From NCBI RefSeq assembly GCF_014651055.1, contig NZ_BMWD01000006.1, positions 195,792 through 259,791 on the forward strand: a DNA stretch of 64,000 bases. Reading direction: 5' to 3'. Both the position numbers and the translations under genes were made by a program. Positions 53,738 through 63,129 of this stretch are shown here, one piece after another; the stretch's first letter is position 1, and each line of letters begins with the position of its first letter. This stretch comes from Streptomyces fructofermentans. GTDB taxonomy: Bacteria; Actinomycetota; Actinomycetes; Streptomycetales; Streptomycetaceae. The notes beneath the pieces were generated by a model. The model did no database searches. It saw nothing but the letters and a program-made list of their open reading frames with translations, and was not told the origin of the DNA.

Positions 53738-55846
53738 TCACGCGTTGACGGAGTCCTCCGCGCCGTTCTGCTCCTGCGCGTCCTCCGTGGCGGCCTCCTC
53801 GGCGGCCTCGGCGACCGCCTCCGCGTCCCCGGCCCGGGGCGAGGGGATCTCCGAGGCGAGCCGCGCCTCCATGCGTACGCTCCGCTCGTCCGCCTGGGTG
53901 CACAGGTCGTCGATCGCCGCGTTGAAGCGGGCCAGCGACGGCGGGTCGGACGGACCGAGCAGGTGCTCCTTGAGGGTGGCGCGGGCCGCCGCGTGACCGT
54001 CCAGCTCCGGGTGCCGGACCGCTTCGAGGAGGTCCGCGACACCCTCGGCGGCGGGCGAGAGGATGACGCCCGCGGACACCGTCGGGAAGCCCGTGCGGAA
54101 CGCCTCCTCGGACATCCCCGAGGTGTTGGCGACGGCGTACGGCTTCTCGCTCGACAGCCAGTCGGAGACGACCGACGACACGTCGCTGACGAGCAGGTCG
54201 GCCTGGTTGAAGCAGGCGAAGATCGCCGGCCGCGCCTCGGTGACGATCTGGTGCTCCCACTCGGGGAAGGACGCCCAGTAGGCCTTCTCCCAGGCCAGGG
54301 TGGCCTCGGTGATGGCGGTCTCGCGGTCGCCCTCGGGCGCGCCCTGGAGCAGCATCCGCTCCATTTCGTCGGCGCTCTCCCGGAAGGCGGTGGAGGTGAG
54401 CTGGTCCAGGGCGGTCGTACGGCGGGCCAGTTCGGCCGCCGCGCTCGAGTCCGGCCGGGCACCGGAGCGCCTGGTGTTGGCCTCGCGGATCATCGCCTTG
54501 ATGCGCTCGTTCGCGGCGCCCGCGCGCGGGTCCACGGAACCGGTCATCGGGTGCGGCTTGTAGAGGAGGCGTACGCCCTCGTCGGCGAGCAGCCGGCGGA
54601 CGATGTTCTCGCCGGCCAGCACCACCGAGGTGTTGCCGGGGTTGCCGTCCCAGCCCTCCCAGGTGGGCGCGTAGAGCACGTTCGTGAAGGTGCCGGTGGG
54701 GGCACCGGAGAACGGCCGGATCGGCGCGAGCTGCGGGCGGCCGACCTCCACGATGTCCTTGTCCTCGACGCCGACCTCGGCCAGCGCGTAGCGCTCGCGG
54801 GCCGCGGGTCCGGCCACCCACACCTCGTCGTACGCCTTCGCGTAGGGGTTGCAGGAGGACAGCTTGTCGCTCTCGCCGTGGTTGATGAAGGCGTGCTTGA
54901 TCGTGGGGATGCGCAGCACCTGCGAGGTCTTCGCGGCGTTGGCCGGGTGCAGCATCATCTTCAGCGTCGAGTTCTCCAGCGAGAACATGGTCGAGACCTT
55001 CGGGAAGCAGATGACCGGCACGTCGGTGGCGTCGATCTTCTGCACCATGAACCGCTCGCGGAGCACGATCAGCGGCTTGGCGTCGATCGCGGAGAGCGTC
55101 GAGAGCCACATGTTCGCCTGGTAGGCGGAGGTCGTGCCGCCCGAGAAGTACATGGCGACGGTCGGCCGGTAGTCGGCGAGCCACTTGTCCAGCCACTGCA
55201 CGACCTGCTGCTCGTTCCTGGCGCGCTTCCTCGGCAGCAGCCAGGTGGCGAGGTGGACCGTGCCGCCGCCCAGCAGGGCGAGGGAGACACCGAGGCCGAT
55301 GCCGCCCCAGTACGCGTCCGTGGTGGCCGCGGTCAGCAGCAGGCCCGTCGTGGCCGGCACGGAGAAGGTGAGCAGGCGGTGGCCCTGGCGGCGGGCCAGG
55401 ATGCGCGGCGGGGCGGCGGACAGGCGCAGTGCCGAGGCGTCGATGTTGCGCGTGACGATCGGCAGCGTGCGGGTGCGGCGGACCACGACCGCGACGGCCT
55501 GGCAGGCGAAGTGCAGCGCGTAGAAGGCGCACAGGGCGACGAGCAGCGGCGCCTGTTCGCGCAGCGGGTTGATGCCGTCGATCCGCAGAAGTGCCACCAG
55601 GACCAGCATGTCGCGCAGCAACTGCCGGACCGTGACGTCGAAGCGGACCTTGCCCAGCAGTGAGAGCAGCCCGGGGTCCCGGTACTGGAGCAGTACGTCG
55701 AGGGCGAGGCCGGCGGCGCTCACGGCGACGAACACCGGGACGTTCGGCACCAGTGCTGAAACGATCTGGGCCGTGAAGAGCGCGAACATCGCGAACAGCG
55801 CGGAGAGCTGCACGATGCGGCGGGGTGCGAGTCCGGCGGAGGGCAC
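53738..55846 (-). CDS. membrane glycerophosphotransferase-like protein (CDP-glycerol:poly transferase, TagF-like)
   Basis: A 702-residue protein from GTG 55846 (AGGAGC upstream). About five helices in the first 225 residues (LSALFAMFALFTAQIVSALV; FVAVSAAGLALDVLLQY; LLVALCAFYALHFACQAVAV; TGLLLTAATTDAYWGGI) precede a cytoplasmic GT-B-like domain. Transferase marks are NHGESDK, VLYAPTWEGWDGN, LLYKPHPMTG and LLVSDVSSVVSDWLSS, as in TagF/TarF proteins that polymerise teichoic acids. The last 45 residues are acidic Ala/Glu-rich. A wall polymer role is inferred from family; the added membrane block is typical of actinobacterial versions. Confidence 0.85.
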   Translation of the reverse strand: MPSAGLAPRRIVQLSALFAMFALFTAQIVSALVPNVPVFVAVSAAGLALDVLLQYRDPGLLSLLGKVRFDVTVRQLLRDMLVLVALLRIDGINPLREQAPLLVALCAFYALHFACQAVAVVVRRTRTLPIVTRNIDASALRLSAAPPRILARRQGHRLLTFSVPATTGLLLTAATTDAYWGGIGLGVSLALLGGGTVHLATWLLPRKRARNEQQVVQWLDKWLADYRPTVAMYFSGGTTSAYQANMWLSTLSAIDAKPLIVLRERFMVQKIDATDVPVICFPKVSTMFSLENSTLKMMLHPANAAKTSQVLRIPTIKHAFINHGESDKLSSCNPYAKAYDEVWVAGPAARERYALAEVGVEDKDIVEVGRPQLAPIRPFSGAPTGTFTNVLYAPTWEGWDGNPGNTSVVLAGENIVRRLLADEGVRLLYKPHPMTGSVDPRAGAANERIKAMIREANTRRSGARPDSSAAAELARRTTALDQLTSTAFRESADEMERMLLQGAPEGDRETAITEATLAWEKAYWASFPEWEHQIVTEARPAIFACFNQADLLVSDVSSVVSDWLSSEKPYAVANTSGMSEEAFRTGFPTVSAGVILSPAAEGVADLLEAVRHPELDGHAAARATLKEHLLGPSDPPSLARFNAAIDDLCTQADERSVRMEARLASEIPSPRAGDAEAVAEAAEEAATEDAQEQNGAEDSVNA

Positions 55847-56113
55847 GGAATGGGCTCCTGCGAGGGATGCGGCGGATGGGGAAGGCGTCGGGGGGCGGGC
55901 CCCTCGTACCTCGTGAGAGAGAGGCCGATCCCTGACCGTATGACCTCTGCGGGTCGCCTAGCAATCTTGCGTGAGAACTATCACCGGATATCGGGCCAAA
56001 ACGGCGAGAGCCCGTGCGGCGACCGGCAGTTCCGCCTCCCGCCCTGGTCCGCGGGCCTCCCGGCCGGCGCACTCGGCGTAGGGCGTGTCCCCGGTCACGC
56101 GGAGCGTCCGGGA

Positions 56114-56185
56114 CCGTCACCCGGAAGGTCCCGGAGGCCGTCACCCGCAGGAGTCACGCGCCCGTCACCCGGAAGGCCGGACGCG
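56114..56185. repeat. three 24-bp iterons (CCGTCACCCG)
   Basis: CCGTCACCCG starts at 56114, 56138 and 56162, exactly 24 bp apart; the first and third copies are identical for 15 bp. A degenerate fourth copy begins near 56091. They lie in the 485-bp gap 55847-56331 between the TagF-like gene and proB, which otherwise holds no gene. Multiple phased binding sites for a regulator are a reasonable reading. Confidence 0.75.
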
Positions 56186-56331
56186 CGGTGTCCGGCGGCG
56201 CCCTCGGGCCCGGTCCGGCGGGGTGTCCGCCACCCGGAATCCGGCGGCGTCCGGCACTCCCGGTCACGTAGATTGCACGCACCGGGCCCGCCGGAACACC
56301 GGGTCGGACGTTTCCGAACATGGGGGAGAGC

Positions 56332-57459
56332 GTGTCAGCGGCAAGGCAGGACGTGGCGGACGCCCGCCGGATCGTCGTCAAGGTGGGCTCCTCCTCCCTG
56401 ACCACCGCCTCCGGGGGCCTCGACGCCGACCGGGTGGACGCCCTGGTCGACGTCCTCGCCAAGGGCCGCAGCGGCGGGGAGCGGGAGATCGTCCTCGTCT
56501 CCTCCGGCGCCATCGCCGCGGGCCTCGCCCCGCTGGGCCTGCGCCGCCGGCCCAAGGACCTCGCCCGCCAGCAGGCCGCGGCCAGCGTGGGCCAGGGCCT
56601 CCTGGTGGCCCGCTACACCGCGTCCTGCGCCCGCCACGGCATCCGCGTCGGCCAGGTCCTGCTCACCTCCGACGACATGAGCCGCCGCGCCCACCACCGC
56701 AACGCCTCCCGCACGCTCGACAAGCTGCTCGCGATGGGCGCGCTGCCGGTCGTCAACGAGAACGACACCGTCGCCACGGACGAGATCCGATTCGGCGACA
56801 ACGACCGCCTCGCGGCCCTCGTCGCCCATCTCGTACGCGCCGACCTGCTGGTCCTGCTGTCCGACGTCGACGGGGTGTACGACGGCGACCCGGCCAGACC
56901 CGGCACCACACGGTTGGCGGAGGTGCGCACCCCGGCCGACCTCGCGCACGTCGAGATCGGCAGCACGGGCAAGGCGGGCGTCGGCACCGGCGGCATGGTC
57001 ACCAAGGTGGAGGCCGCCCGGATCGCGGCGGCCGCCGGCATCCCGGTCGTGCTGACCAGCGCGGTCCACGCGGCGGACGCCCTCGCGGGACGCGACACCG
57101 GGACCTACTTCCACGCCACGGGCCGCCGCTCCGCCGACCGGCTCCTGTGGCTCCAGCACGCGTCGACCCCGCAGGGCGCGATCGTCCTCGACGACGGGGC
57201 CGTGCGGGCGGTGGTCGAACGGCGTACGTCCCTGCTGCCCGCGGGCATCGCCGCCGTGGAGGGCGACTTCGTCGCGGGCGACCCGGTCGAGCTGCGCGAC
57301 GGCACGGGACGCGCGGTCGCCCGGGGGCTGGTCAACTTCGACGCCAAGGAGATCCCCCAGCTGATCGGCCGCTCCACCCGCGAGCTGGCCCGCGAGCTGG
57401 GAGCGGCGTACGAGAGGGAAGTCGTACACAGGGACGATCTGGTGCTGCTGCACCCGTAA
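56332..57459 (+). CDS. proB: glutamate 5-kinase
   Basis: This enzyme phosphorylates glutamate in the first step of proline synthesis and is usually feedback-inhibited by proline. It has 375 residues from GTG 56332, which has GGGGGAGA upstream; the ATG at 56320 overlaps that site and was not preferred. The amino acid kinase domain has RIVVKVGSSSLTT, LVSSGAIAAGLAPLG, VVNENDTVATDEIRFGDND and GTGGMVTKVEAARIA. The C-terminal PUA domain (about 285-365) contains GAIVLDDGAVRAV and GLVNFDAKEI. proA lies 680 bp downstream with one gene between. Confidence 0.96.
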   Translation: MSAARQDVADARRIVVKVGSSSLTTASGGLDADRVDALVDVLAKGRSGGEREIVLVSSGAIAAGLAPLGLRRRPKDLARQQAAASVGQGLLVARYTASCARHGIRVGQVLLTSDDMSRRAHHRNASRTLDKLLAMGALPVVNENDTVATDEIRFGDNDRLAALVAHLVRADLLVLLSDVDGVYDGDPARPGTTRLAEVRTPADLAHVEIGSTGKAGVGTGGMVTKVEAARIAAAAGIPVVLTSAVHAADALAGRDTGTYFHATGRRSADRLLWLQHASTPQGAIVLDDGAVRAVVERRTSLLPAGIAAVEGDFVAGDPVELRDGTGRAVARGLVNFDAKEIPQLIGRSTRELARELGAAYEREVVHRDDLVLLHP

Positions 57460-57588
57460 ACGGCCGAAAGGAAGGCTCCCGCCGGTGGACGTTCCGTAAA
57501 ACCGTCACACGGAGCCGCCCCACCTGCTCAACTTTGTTTCAGGGAGACCCCCCGAGTCCGAGCGGACCCATGCGTGAAGGAGGCCGTC

Positions 57589-58056
57589 GTGAGACGAGTG
57601 CGCCCTGGGGCGGCGATGGCCCGTGAGGCCGGCGCGGCCCGGGCGGTCGGCGAGGAGCGGGCCCTCACGAGCGTCGCGGCCGGCGACGCCTTCGACGCCG
57701 GGGACCCGAGGGACCTGCCGCGGCTGTGGCACGTCACGCTCAGCGTCTCGGGCGAGGAGGCCCCGCTCAAGGAGGTCAGGCGAGGGCTCGAGCAGCTGGC
57801 CCACGACCATCCCTTTCTGCTGACCAGCAGGTACGCCAACGACCACGCGGAGATCCGCTACTGGGAAGAGGCCCGGGACCTGCACGACGCCGCCGCGGTC
57901 GCCCTGCGCCTGTGGGGGGAGCACCGGCAGACCGCGAAGCTGCCGCCCTGGGAGATCGTCGGCCTGGAGGTCATCGACCGGGAGACCTACCACCAGCGCA
58001 TCGCCGAGGGGTTCGGCCCCCAGCCCGCCACCCCGGTCGGCGTGCACCCTTTCTAG
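57589..58056 (+). CDS. conserved hypothetical protein between proB and proA
   Basis: A 155-residue soluble protein starting at GTG 57589, 5 nt after AAGGAGG; the in-frame GTG at 57574 precedes that site and is less likely. The first 40 residues are Ala/Arg-rich and variable. The folded part has [39 protein letters not shown] and [20 protein letters not shown], with [20 protein letters not shown] toward the end. This alternating strand-helix pattern resembles a small ferredoxin-like fold. No family was assigned. The position suggests co-transcription with proB after a 129-bp gap. Confidence 0.82.
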   Translation: MRRVRPGAAMAREAGAARAVGEERALTSVAAGDAFDAGDPRDLPRLWHVTLSVSGEEAPLKEVRRGLEQLAHDHPFLLTSRYANDHAEIRYWEEARDLHDAAAVALRLWGEHRQTAKLPPWEIVGLEVIDRETYHQRIAEGFGPQPATPVGVHPF

Positions 58057-58138
58057 CCTTCCAGGGCCGGTCCAGGACCTGTCTCGCGGTGTGGGACAAC
58101 GGCTGAGCGCCTCTGGCGGGCGCACTACCCTGCGGGTT

Positions 58139-59425
58139 ATGACCACGCTCTCGCCGTACGACTCGATGTCCCCGGTCGCGCAGGCCGCCTACCGCGCCAA
58201 GGGCGCTGCCGCCGACCTCGCCCCGCTGCCGCGCGCCGACAAGGACGACGCGCTGCTCGCGATCGCGGACGCGCTGGAGGTCCGTACGAGCGAGATCGTC
58301 GAGGCCAACGCAAAGGACGTCGAGCGTGCCCGCGAGGCCGGTACCGGCGAGTCCGTGATCGACCGGCTGACCCTGACGCCCGAGCGCGTCCGCGCCATCG
58401 CGTCCGACGTGCGCGACGTGGTGGCCCTGCCCGACCCCGTCGGTGAGGTCGTCCGCGGCTCGACCCTGCCCAACGGCATCGACCTGCGGCAGGTCCGTGT
58501 GCCGCTCGGGGTCGTCGGCATCATCTACGAGGCCCGCCCCAACGTGACCGTCGACGCGGCCGCCCTGTGCCTGAAGTCCGGGAACGCGGTCCTGCTGCGC
58601 GGCTCGTCCTCGGCGTACGAGTCCAACGCGGCCCTCGTCCGCGTGCTGCGCGACGCCGTCGGCGGATCGGGGCTGCCCGCCGACGCGGTGCAGCTCGTCC
58701 CCGGCGACAGCCGCGAGTCCGTACGGGAGCTGATGCGCGCCCGAGGGCTGGTCGACGTGCTCATCCCGCGCGGTGGCGCCTCCCTGATCCGCACGGTCGT
58801 CCAGGAGTCCACCGTCCCGGTCATCGAGACCGGCACCGGGAACTGCCACGTCTACGTGGACGCGCACGCCGACCTCGACATGGCCGTCGACATCCTGATC
58901 AACTCCAAGGCGCAGCGGCCCAGCGTCTGCAACGCCGCCGAGACGCTCCTCGTGCACCAGGACATCGCCCCCGAGTTCCTGCCGCGCGCCCTCGACGCCC
59001 TCGCGGACGCCGGTGTCACCGTGCACGCCGACGAGCGGGTCCTCGCCCACGCCAAGGACTCCAGGGCCACGGTGGTCGAGGCCACGACGGAGGACTGGGA
59101 CACCGAGTACCTGTCGTACGACATCGCCGCCGCGGTCGTCGACTCGCTCGACAAGGCGGTGGCGCACATCCGGCTGTGGAGCTCGGGCCACACGGAGGCG
59201 ATCGTCACCACCTCGCAGCAGGCGGCCCGCCGCTTCACCCAGCTGGTCGACTCCACGACGGTCGCCGTGAACGCGTCCACCCGCTTCACGGACGGCGGCC
59301 AGTTCGGCTTCGGCGCCGAGATCGGGATCTCCACGCAGAAGCTGCACGCGCGGGGCCCGATGGGGCTGCCGGAGCTGACGAGCACCAAGTACATCGTCAC
59401 GGGCGACGGCCACATCCGGCGCTGA
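58139..59425 (+). CDS. proA: gamma-glutamyl phosphate reductase
   Basis: This NADPH-dependent enzyme makes glutamate 5-semialdehyde, the second step of proline synthesis. It has 428 residues from ATG 58139. It belongs to the aldehyde dehydrogenase superfamily with active Cys in [16 protein letters not shown]. Other signatures are [41 protein letters not shown] and [18 protein letters not shown] ends 7 nt before the start and no ribosome site is present, so it probably has its own leaderless promoter despite lying in line with proB. Confidence 0.96.
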   Translation: MTTLSPYDSMSPVAQAAYRAKGAAADLAPLPRADKDDALLAIADALEVRTSEIVEANAKDVERAREAGTGESVIDRLTLTPERVRAIASDVRDVVALPDPVGEVVRGSTLPNGIDLRQVRVPLGVVGIIYEARPNVTVDAAALCLKSGNAVLLRGSSSAYESNAALVRVLRDAVGGSGLPADAVQLVPGDSRESVRELMRARGLVDVLIPRGGASLIRTVVQESTVPVIETGTGNCHVYVDAHADLDMAVDILINSKAQRPSVCNAAETLLVHQDIAPEFLPRALDALADAGVTVHADERVLAHAKDSRATVVEATTEDWDTEYLSYDIAAAVVDSLDKAVAHIRLWSSGHTEAIVTTSQQAARRFTQLVDSTTVAVNASTRFTDGGQFGFGAEIGISTQKLHARGPMGLPELTSTKYIVTGDGHIRR

Positions 59426-59535
59426 GCGGGGCCTTCGGCGCCGGGGGCGGGGCGGCGCGCGGACAGCCGTCTCGCCAGGCGGATGAATTTCCGTACGGTC
59501 TGCCCAAATTGACCACCCAGGTCTACTCTGGATCC

Positions 59536-60135
59536 GTGCCGGAGGACGTGGGGGGCACGCCGTTCCCTGACGGCTGGGAGCCCGACGACGACCGCGACCG
59601 CGGGGGTGCGGACGAAGAGTTCGCCTCCGTGGTCTTCGACGAGGCCTTCGTGCGGGCGGCGACCGTTCACGAGCCGACCGCCGTCGAACGCCTCCTCGCC
59701 GCCGCCCAGGCGAGAGCCGAGGCCTCGGAGGCCGAGGCGCGCCGGGCGCACGCCAGGGGCCTGCGCGGGGACGACGAACTCCACGATGACGGTTTCGGCC
59801 CCGACGACCGCGGGGGCTTCGGCCGCGACACGGATCCGGACGACCCCGACGAGTTCGACGACCGCGATGTGCTGTACCACGGCCACCGCGGCCCGGGCCT
59901 CTACGGGAAGCAGACCCGCTGGCACCGGCCCGTCGCCTGGATGCTCGCCCTCGTGATGGGCATCGGCATGGTCGCGCTCGCCTTCACCGCCGTCTACCGG
60001 GGGGCCTCCTCCGGCAGCCGGGAAGAGGTGCCGGCGCCCGCGGCCACGGGCCTCGAACCGGGCGGCGGAGTGGGGCCCTCGGCCTCGGCCGACTACTCCC
60101 AGCCGCCCGTGTCGGCGGTGCCGCGCATCCCCTGA
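59536..60135 (+). CDS. single-pass membrane protein with SVVFDE-x-FVRAA motif (A)
   Basis: A 199-residue protein of unknown function from GTG 59536. The acidic N-terminus contains DEEFASVVFDEAFVRAA (about 26-42) followed by HEPTAVERLLAAAQARAEA, then a coiled, Asp/Gly-rich region. One membrane helix (WMLALVMGIGMVALAFTAVY, about 135-154) and a short Ser/Pro-rich outer tail end the chain. The next gene encodes a larger membrane protein with the same N-terminal motif. TACTCT lies 6 nt before the start, which suggests a leaderless mRNA. Confidence 0.82.
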   Translation: MPEDVGGTPFPDGWEPDDDRDRGGADEEFASVVFDEAFVRAATVHEPTAVERLLAAAQARAEASEAEARRAHARGLRGDDELHDDGFGPDDRGGFGRDTDPDDPDEFDDRDVLYHGHRGPGLYGKQTRWHRPVAWMLALVMGIGMVALAFTAVYRGASSGSREEVPAPAATGLEPGGGVGPSASADYSQPPVSAVPRIP

Positions 60136-60382
60136 GCGGGGGTCCCGCGCGCGGCCCCGCGGCCGTGCCGCGTCCCGAGGGGGAGGGCGGTGTCCCGCGG
60201 AAGCGCGTGGCGGGACGGGGGCGGACACGGGGGAGCGCACACGGGCCCGCGGAGGTTTGGAACCGTGCTCGCGAGCTCCGCTCGACCGTGCCGGAGCCCG
60301 GGGACGAGTCCGGTGAGAACCTGTCAGAACTTGTGGTGCGACGGGGCGTTTACCCGAGGTCCGGGAGACCTACTCTGAATGT

Positions 60383-61450
60383 ATGGGCGGACCAGGAGAC
60401 CCACCTGAAGGGGCGCCCGAGGGCGCTCCGGGCGGTGGCGAGGAGGAGTACCGATCCGTCGTCTTCGACGAATCGTTCGTCCGCGCTGCCCGCCTCCAGG
60501 AGTTCTCCGCCCAGGAACGGGTCGGCGACCACGCGCCGGCCGTCCGCCGCCGGCAGCCCGTGCGACGCGGCCTCTCCCGGCAGGCGCTCGTCCTCGTCGT
60601 CCTGATCGCCGTCGCCTTCGGCACCGCGATCTACATGGGCGTACGCCATCCGTACCAGACGCCCGCCGTGAAGCCGCCCGAGCCGCTGCGGATGACCGTG
60701 ATCCCGCTGGCGCCGCAGTCCGCCGTGCCCGGCTCCGCCGACGTGGAGGCGCTGTTCGCGCACAGCCCGGCCGACCAGTTCCGCATCGGCGCCGAGGGCA
60801 TCACCCTGCCAGCCTCCCGGCGCACCGCGCACTTCTCCGACAGCCAGGTCGTCACCGCCCTGACCACCGCGAAGGACTACCTCGTCGAGTCGGCGCTCGA
60901 CCCGGACGTACTGACCGGCGGCGCCACCCGGCCCGTACGGATCCTGCTCGACCCGCAGCAGCTCGACCAGTTCGACCAGAGCTTCGAGCACCCGGTCGCG
61001 GACGGACGGCACGCCCCCACCGGCTGGCTGGTCCGCTTCGATCCGAACCGCGCCGAACTCGCCGACCCCAGGATCAGGGTGCAGGGCACCCTGGCCGCCG
61101 CCGAGACCGACTCGGACACCCTGGAGGTCAGCGCCGACCACACCTTCGTCTACGCGCTGCGGCCGACGGGCGCGGACGAGGAGGCCGAGGCCTCCCTGTT
61201 CACCGTGCGGCGCGAGCTGCACTTCCGCTTCGACCGGGACGACCTGCGCATGCGCCAGGTCGAGCTGGTCGTGTCGTACGTCCAGGCCGGGCCGCTGGCC
61301 TGCGCCGAGGACGCCACGAACCATCTGCGCCCGCTGCTCGCCGGGGAGACGGCCAAGGCGGGCGGCCCGGCCGGCACCGACCCGTACGCGACGGGCAGCG
61401 CCACGTCGCTGTGCGGGTCGCTGGCGGCCAGCGCCCAGCCCAAACTCTGA
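60383..61450 (+). CDS. single-pass membrane protein with SVVFDE-x-FVRAA motif (B)
   Basis: A 355-residue protein from ATG 60383. Residues about 20-45 (EEEYRSVVFDESFVRAARLQ then EFSAQER) repeat the motif of the preceding gene. A basic segment (RRRQPVRRGLSRQ) and one helix (ALVLVVLIAVAFGTAIYMG, about 68-86) follow, then about 265 residues outside with ADQFRIGAEGITLPASRRTAHF, VRILLDPQQLDQFDQSF and a probable disulphide (ACAEDA; LCGSL). TACTCT lies 6 nt before the ATG, identical to gene A. It ends 4 bp from the convergent protease gene. Function was not recognised. Confidence 0.85.
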   Translation: MGGPGDPPEGAPEGAPGGGEEEYRSVVFDESFVRAARLQEFSAQERVGDHAPAVRRRQPVRRGLSRQALVLVVLIAVAFGTAIYMGVRHPYQTPAVKPPEPLRMTVIPLAPQSAVPGSADVEALFAHSPADQFRIGAEGITLPASRRTAHFSDSQVVTALTTAKDYLVESALDPDVLTGGATRPVRILLDPQQLDQFDQSFEHPVADGRHAPTGWLVRFDPNRAELADPRIRVQGTLAAAETDSDTLEVSADHTFVYALRPTGADEEAEASLFTVRRELHFRFDRDDLRMRQVELVVSYVQAGPLACAEDATNHLRPLLAGETAKAGGPAGTDPYATGSATSLCGSLAASAQPKL

Positions 61451-61454
61451 TCCG

Positions 61455-62549
61455 TCAGGCACCCGAGCCAGGGCCGCCGTCGCCCGGACGGTCGGCGGGC
61501 GGCCCGTCCTGCGGCGAGCCTCCGTTGGCGAAGCCGCCGAAGCCCCGCCGCACCCGGCCGCCGAGGTCCCCCGCGCCGCCCGCGATGTCGCTGACCAGCT
61601 TCATCAGCGGGTCCTTCGAGTTCTTGACGTCCGAGGCGTAGCTCGCGGCCGACTGCCGGAAGGAGTCGGTCACCGAGGTGTCCCTGTCCTCGTCCCTGCG
61701 CGGGTAGTGGCCGTCCATGATCCGCTGGTGGTCGCGGGACTCGGCCCACTTCTTCAGCTCGGCCGCCCGGACCGTGGTGAAGGGGTGGGAGCGGGGCATC
61801 ACGTTGAGGATCTTGAGGACGGAGTCGCGCAGGTCGCCGCCCGCCTCGTACTCCTCGGCCTGCGCGAGGAACGCGTCCACGTTCATCTCGTGCAGGTGGT
61901 TGCCGCCCGCGATCTTCATCAGGCCGCGCATCGACGCCTGGAGGTCCTGGCCGACCAGGAGCCCGGCCCGGTCCGCGGACAGCTCGGACTTGCGGAACCA
62001 CTCGCGCAGCGCCGTCACGATCGCCATGATCGCGATGTTCCCCAGCGGGATCCACGCCACCCGCAGGGCCAGACTCGTCAGGAACAGCAATATCGTCCGG
62101 TAGACCGAATGGCCGGACAGCGCGTGGCCGACCTCGTGGCCGACGACCGCCCGCATCTCCTCCTCGTCGAGCAGCTCCACGAGGCCCGTGGTGACGACGA
62201 TGATCGGCTCGTCCAGGCCGATGCACATCGCGTTCGGCTGCGGGTCCTGGTTGACGTACATCGGCGGGACCTTCTCCAGGTCCAGGATGTAGCAGGCGTC
62301 TCGCAGCATGTCGTTCAGGTGAGCGAACTGGGCGTCCGAGACCCGCACCGAGTCCGACAGGAACAGCAGTCGGAGGCTGCGCTCGGGGAGCAGTCCGCTC
62401 AGGGCCTTGAAGACGGTGTCGAATCCGCTGAGCTTGCGCAGGGCCACCAGGGCCGAGCGGTCCGCCGGGTGCTCGTACGCCCGCGAGGAGATCCCCTCGA
62501 AGCGCCGGCGCTGCCTGCTGGGTACGTGTTCGTGGCTGTCTTCTGGCAT
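61455..62549 (-). CDS. M48 family zinc metalloprotease, HtpX-like
   Basis: A 364-residue protease from ATG 62549 (GGGGGA 5 nt upstream; ATG 62561 is an alternative). The zinc site is HEVGH at 138-142, with the third ligand expected from KSELSADRAGLL. A hydrophobic stretch after the active site (YRTILLFLTSLALRVAWIPL then NIAIMAIVTALR) suggests membrane attachment. The N-terminal part has RRRFEGISSRAYEHPADRSA, conserved in actinobacterial members. The C-terminus is Gly-rich and disordered. A role in membrane protein quality control is inferred from HtpX. It converges with gene B with only 4 bp between stops. Confidence 0.9.
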   Translation of the reverse strand: MPEDSHEHVPSRQRRRFEGISSRAYEHPADRSALVALRKLSGFDTVFKALSGLLPERSLRLLFLSDSVRVSDAQFAHLNDMLRDACYILDLEKVPPMYVNQDPQPNAMCIGLDEPIIVVTTGLVELLDEEEMRAVVGHEVGHALSGHSVYRTILLFLTSLALRVAWIPLGNIAIMAIVTALREWFRKSELSADRAGLLVGQDLQASMRGLMKIAGGNHLHEMNVDAFLAQAEEYEAGGDLRDSVLKILNVMPRSHPFTTVRAAELKKWAESRDHQRIMDGHYPRRDEDRDTSVTDSFRQSAASYASDVKNSKDPLMKLVSDIAGGAGDLGGRVRRGFGGFANGGSPQDGPPADRPGDGGPGSGA

Positions 62550-62651
62550 GTGGTCCCCCATGCGTTTGGTTGCCTTTCCGTGCCCCCAAGGCGGAGCCCA
62601 GCCTAGGCGGAGATACCGTGGACGGGCAGTACAGCGAAGGAGTAGTACGTC

Positions 62652-62807
62652 ATGGAGCATCTCCCCGGACCCTGGCTCACCGAGGCCGCGAGCGCCGCCC
62701 AGCAGCAGGGGGCGGGCAATCTCCTCCGTGTCGTGCTGATCGTGATGGTCGTCGGCTGCGTACTGGTCGGCTGGTTCCTGCTGCGCGGCTACAAGCGGGA
62801 CGACTGA
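62652..62807 (+). CDS. small single-pass membrane protein (51 aa)
   Basis: A 51-residue protein from ATG 62652 with AAGGAG 10 nt upstream. It reads [20 protein letters not shown], then a helix ([20 protein letters not shown]) and a basic end (LRGYKRDD), so a short outside segment and an inside C-terminus are expected. It is divergent from the protease gene and points toward nadD. Codon use is host-like. No family was recognised; such small proteins often regulate a membrane partner, and the neighbouring protease is one candidate. Confidence 0.68.
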   Translation: MEHLPGPWLTEAASAAQQQGAGNLLRVVLIVMVVGCVLVGWFLLRGYKRDD

Positions 62808-62917
62808 GACCCCACCGAAGGTTCCCAACGGCGGAGTCGGAGTGATGCGGGAGAAGCCCCCCGCATACGATGTGCGGAAGTCTTTATCCCGCCCACACCG
62901 GATAGGTCCTGCCGAAG

Positions 62918-63082
62918 ATGAGCTTCCACAGCGCCGCAGCCCAGTTGGTCACTCTCGCCGCCGAGGGCGAGGAGCACGGTGGCAACCACGAGAGCCTCAA
63001 CCCGCTCCTGACCGGCGGTGCCGCCTTCGTCATCCTCATGCTGCTGCTGTGGATCACGACCCGCTTCAACCGCGACCGCTGA
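62918..63082 (+). CDS. small single-pass membrane protein (54 aa)
   Basis: A 54-residue protein from ATG 62918. An N-terminal amphipathic part ([20 protein letters not shown]) precedes one helix ([18 protein letters not shown], about 33-50) and NRDR at the end. A His-rich acidic patch ([11 protein letters not shown]) lies just before the helix. No strong ribosome site is seen before the ATG, but the composition is coding-like. It sits 47 bp upstream of nadD and is probably transcribed with it. Function is unknown. Confidence 0.68.
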   Translation: MSFHSAAAQLVTLAAEGEEHGGNHESLNPLLTGGAAFVILMLLLWITTRFNRDR

Positions 63083-63129
63083 AGCCCGCGCGACAAGGCC
63101 CGCCGTCCGGGCCGGTAGGGTCTGCACGC

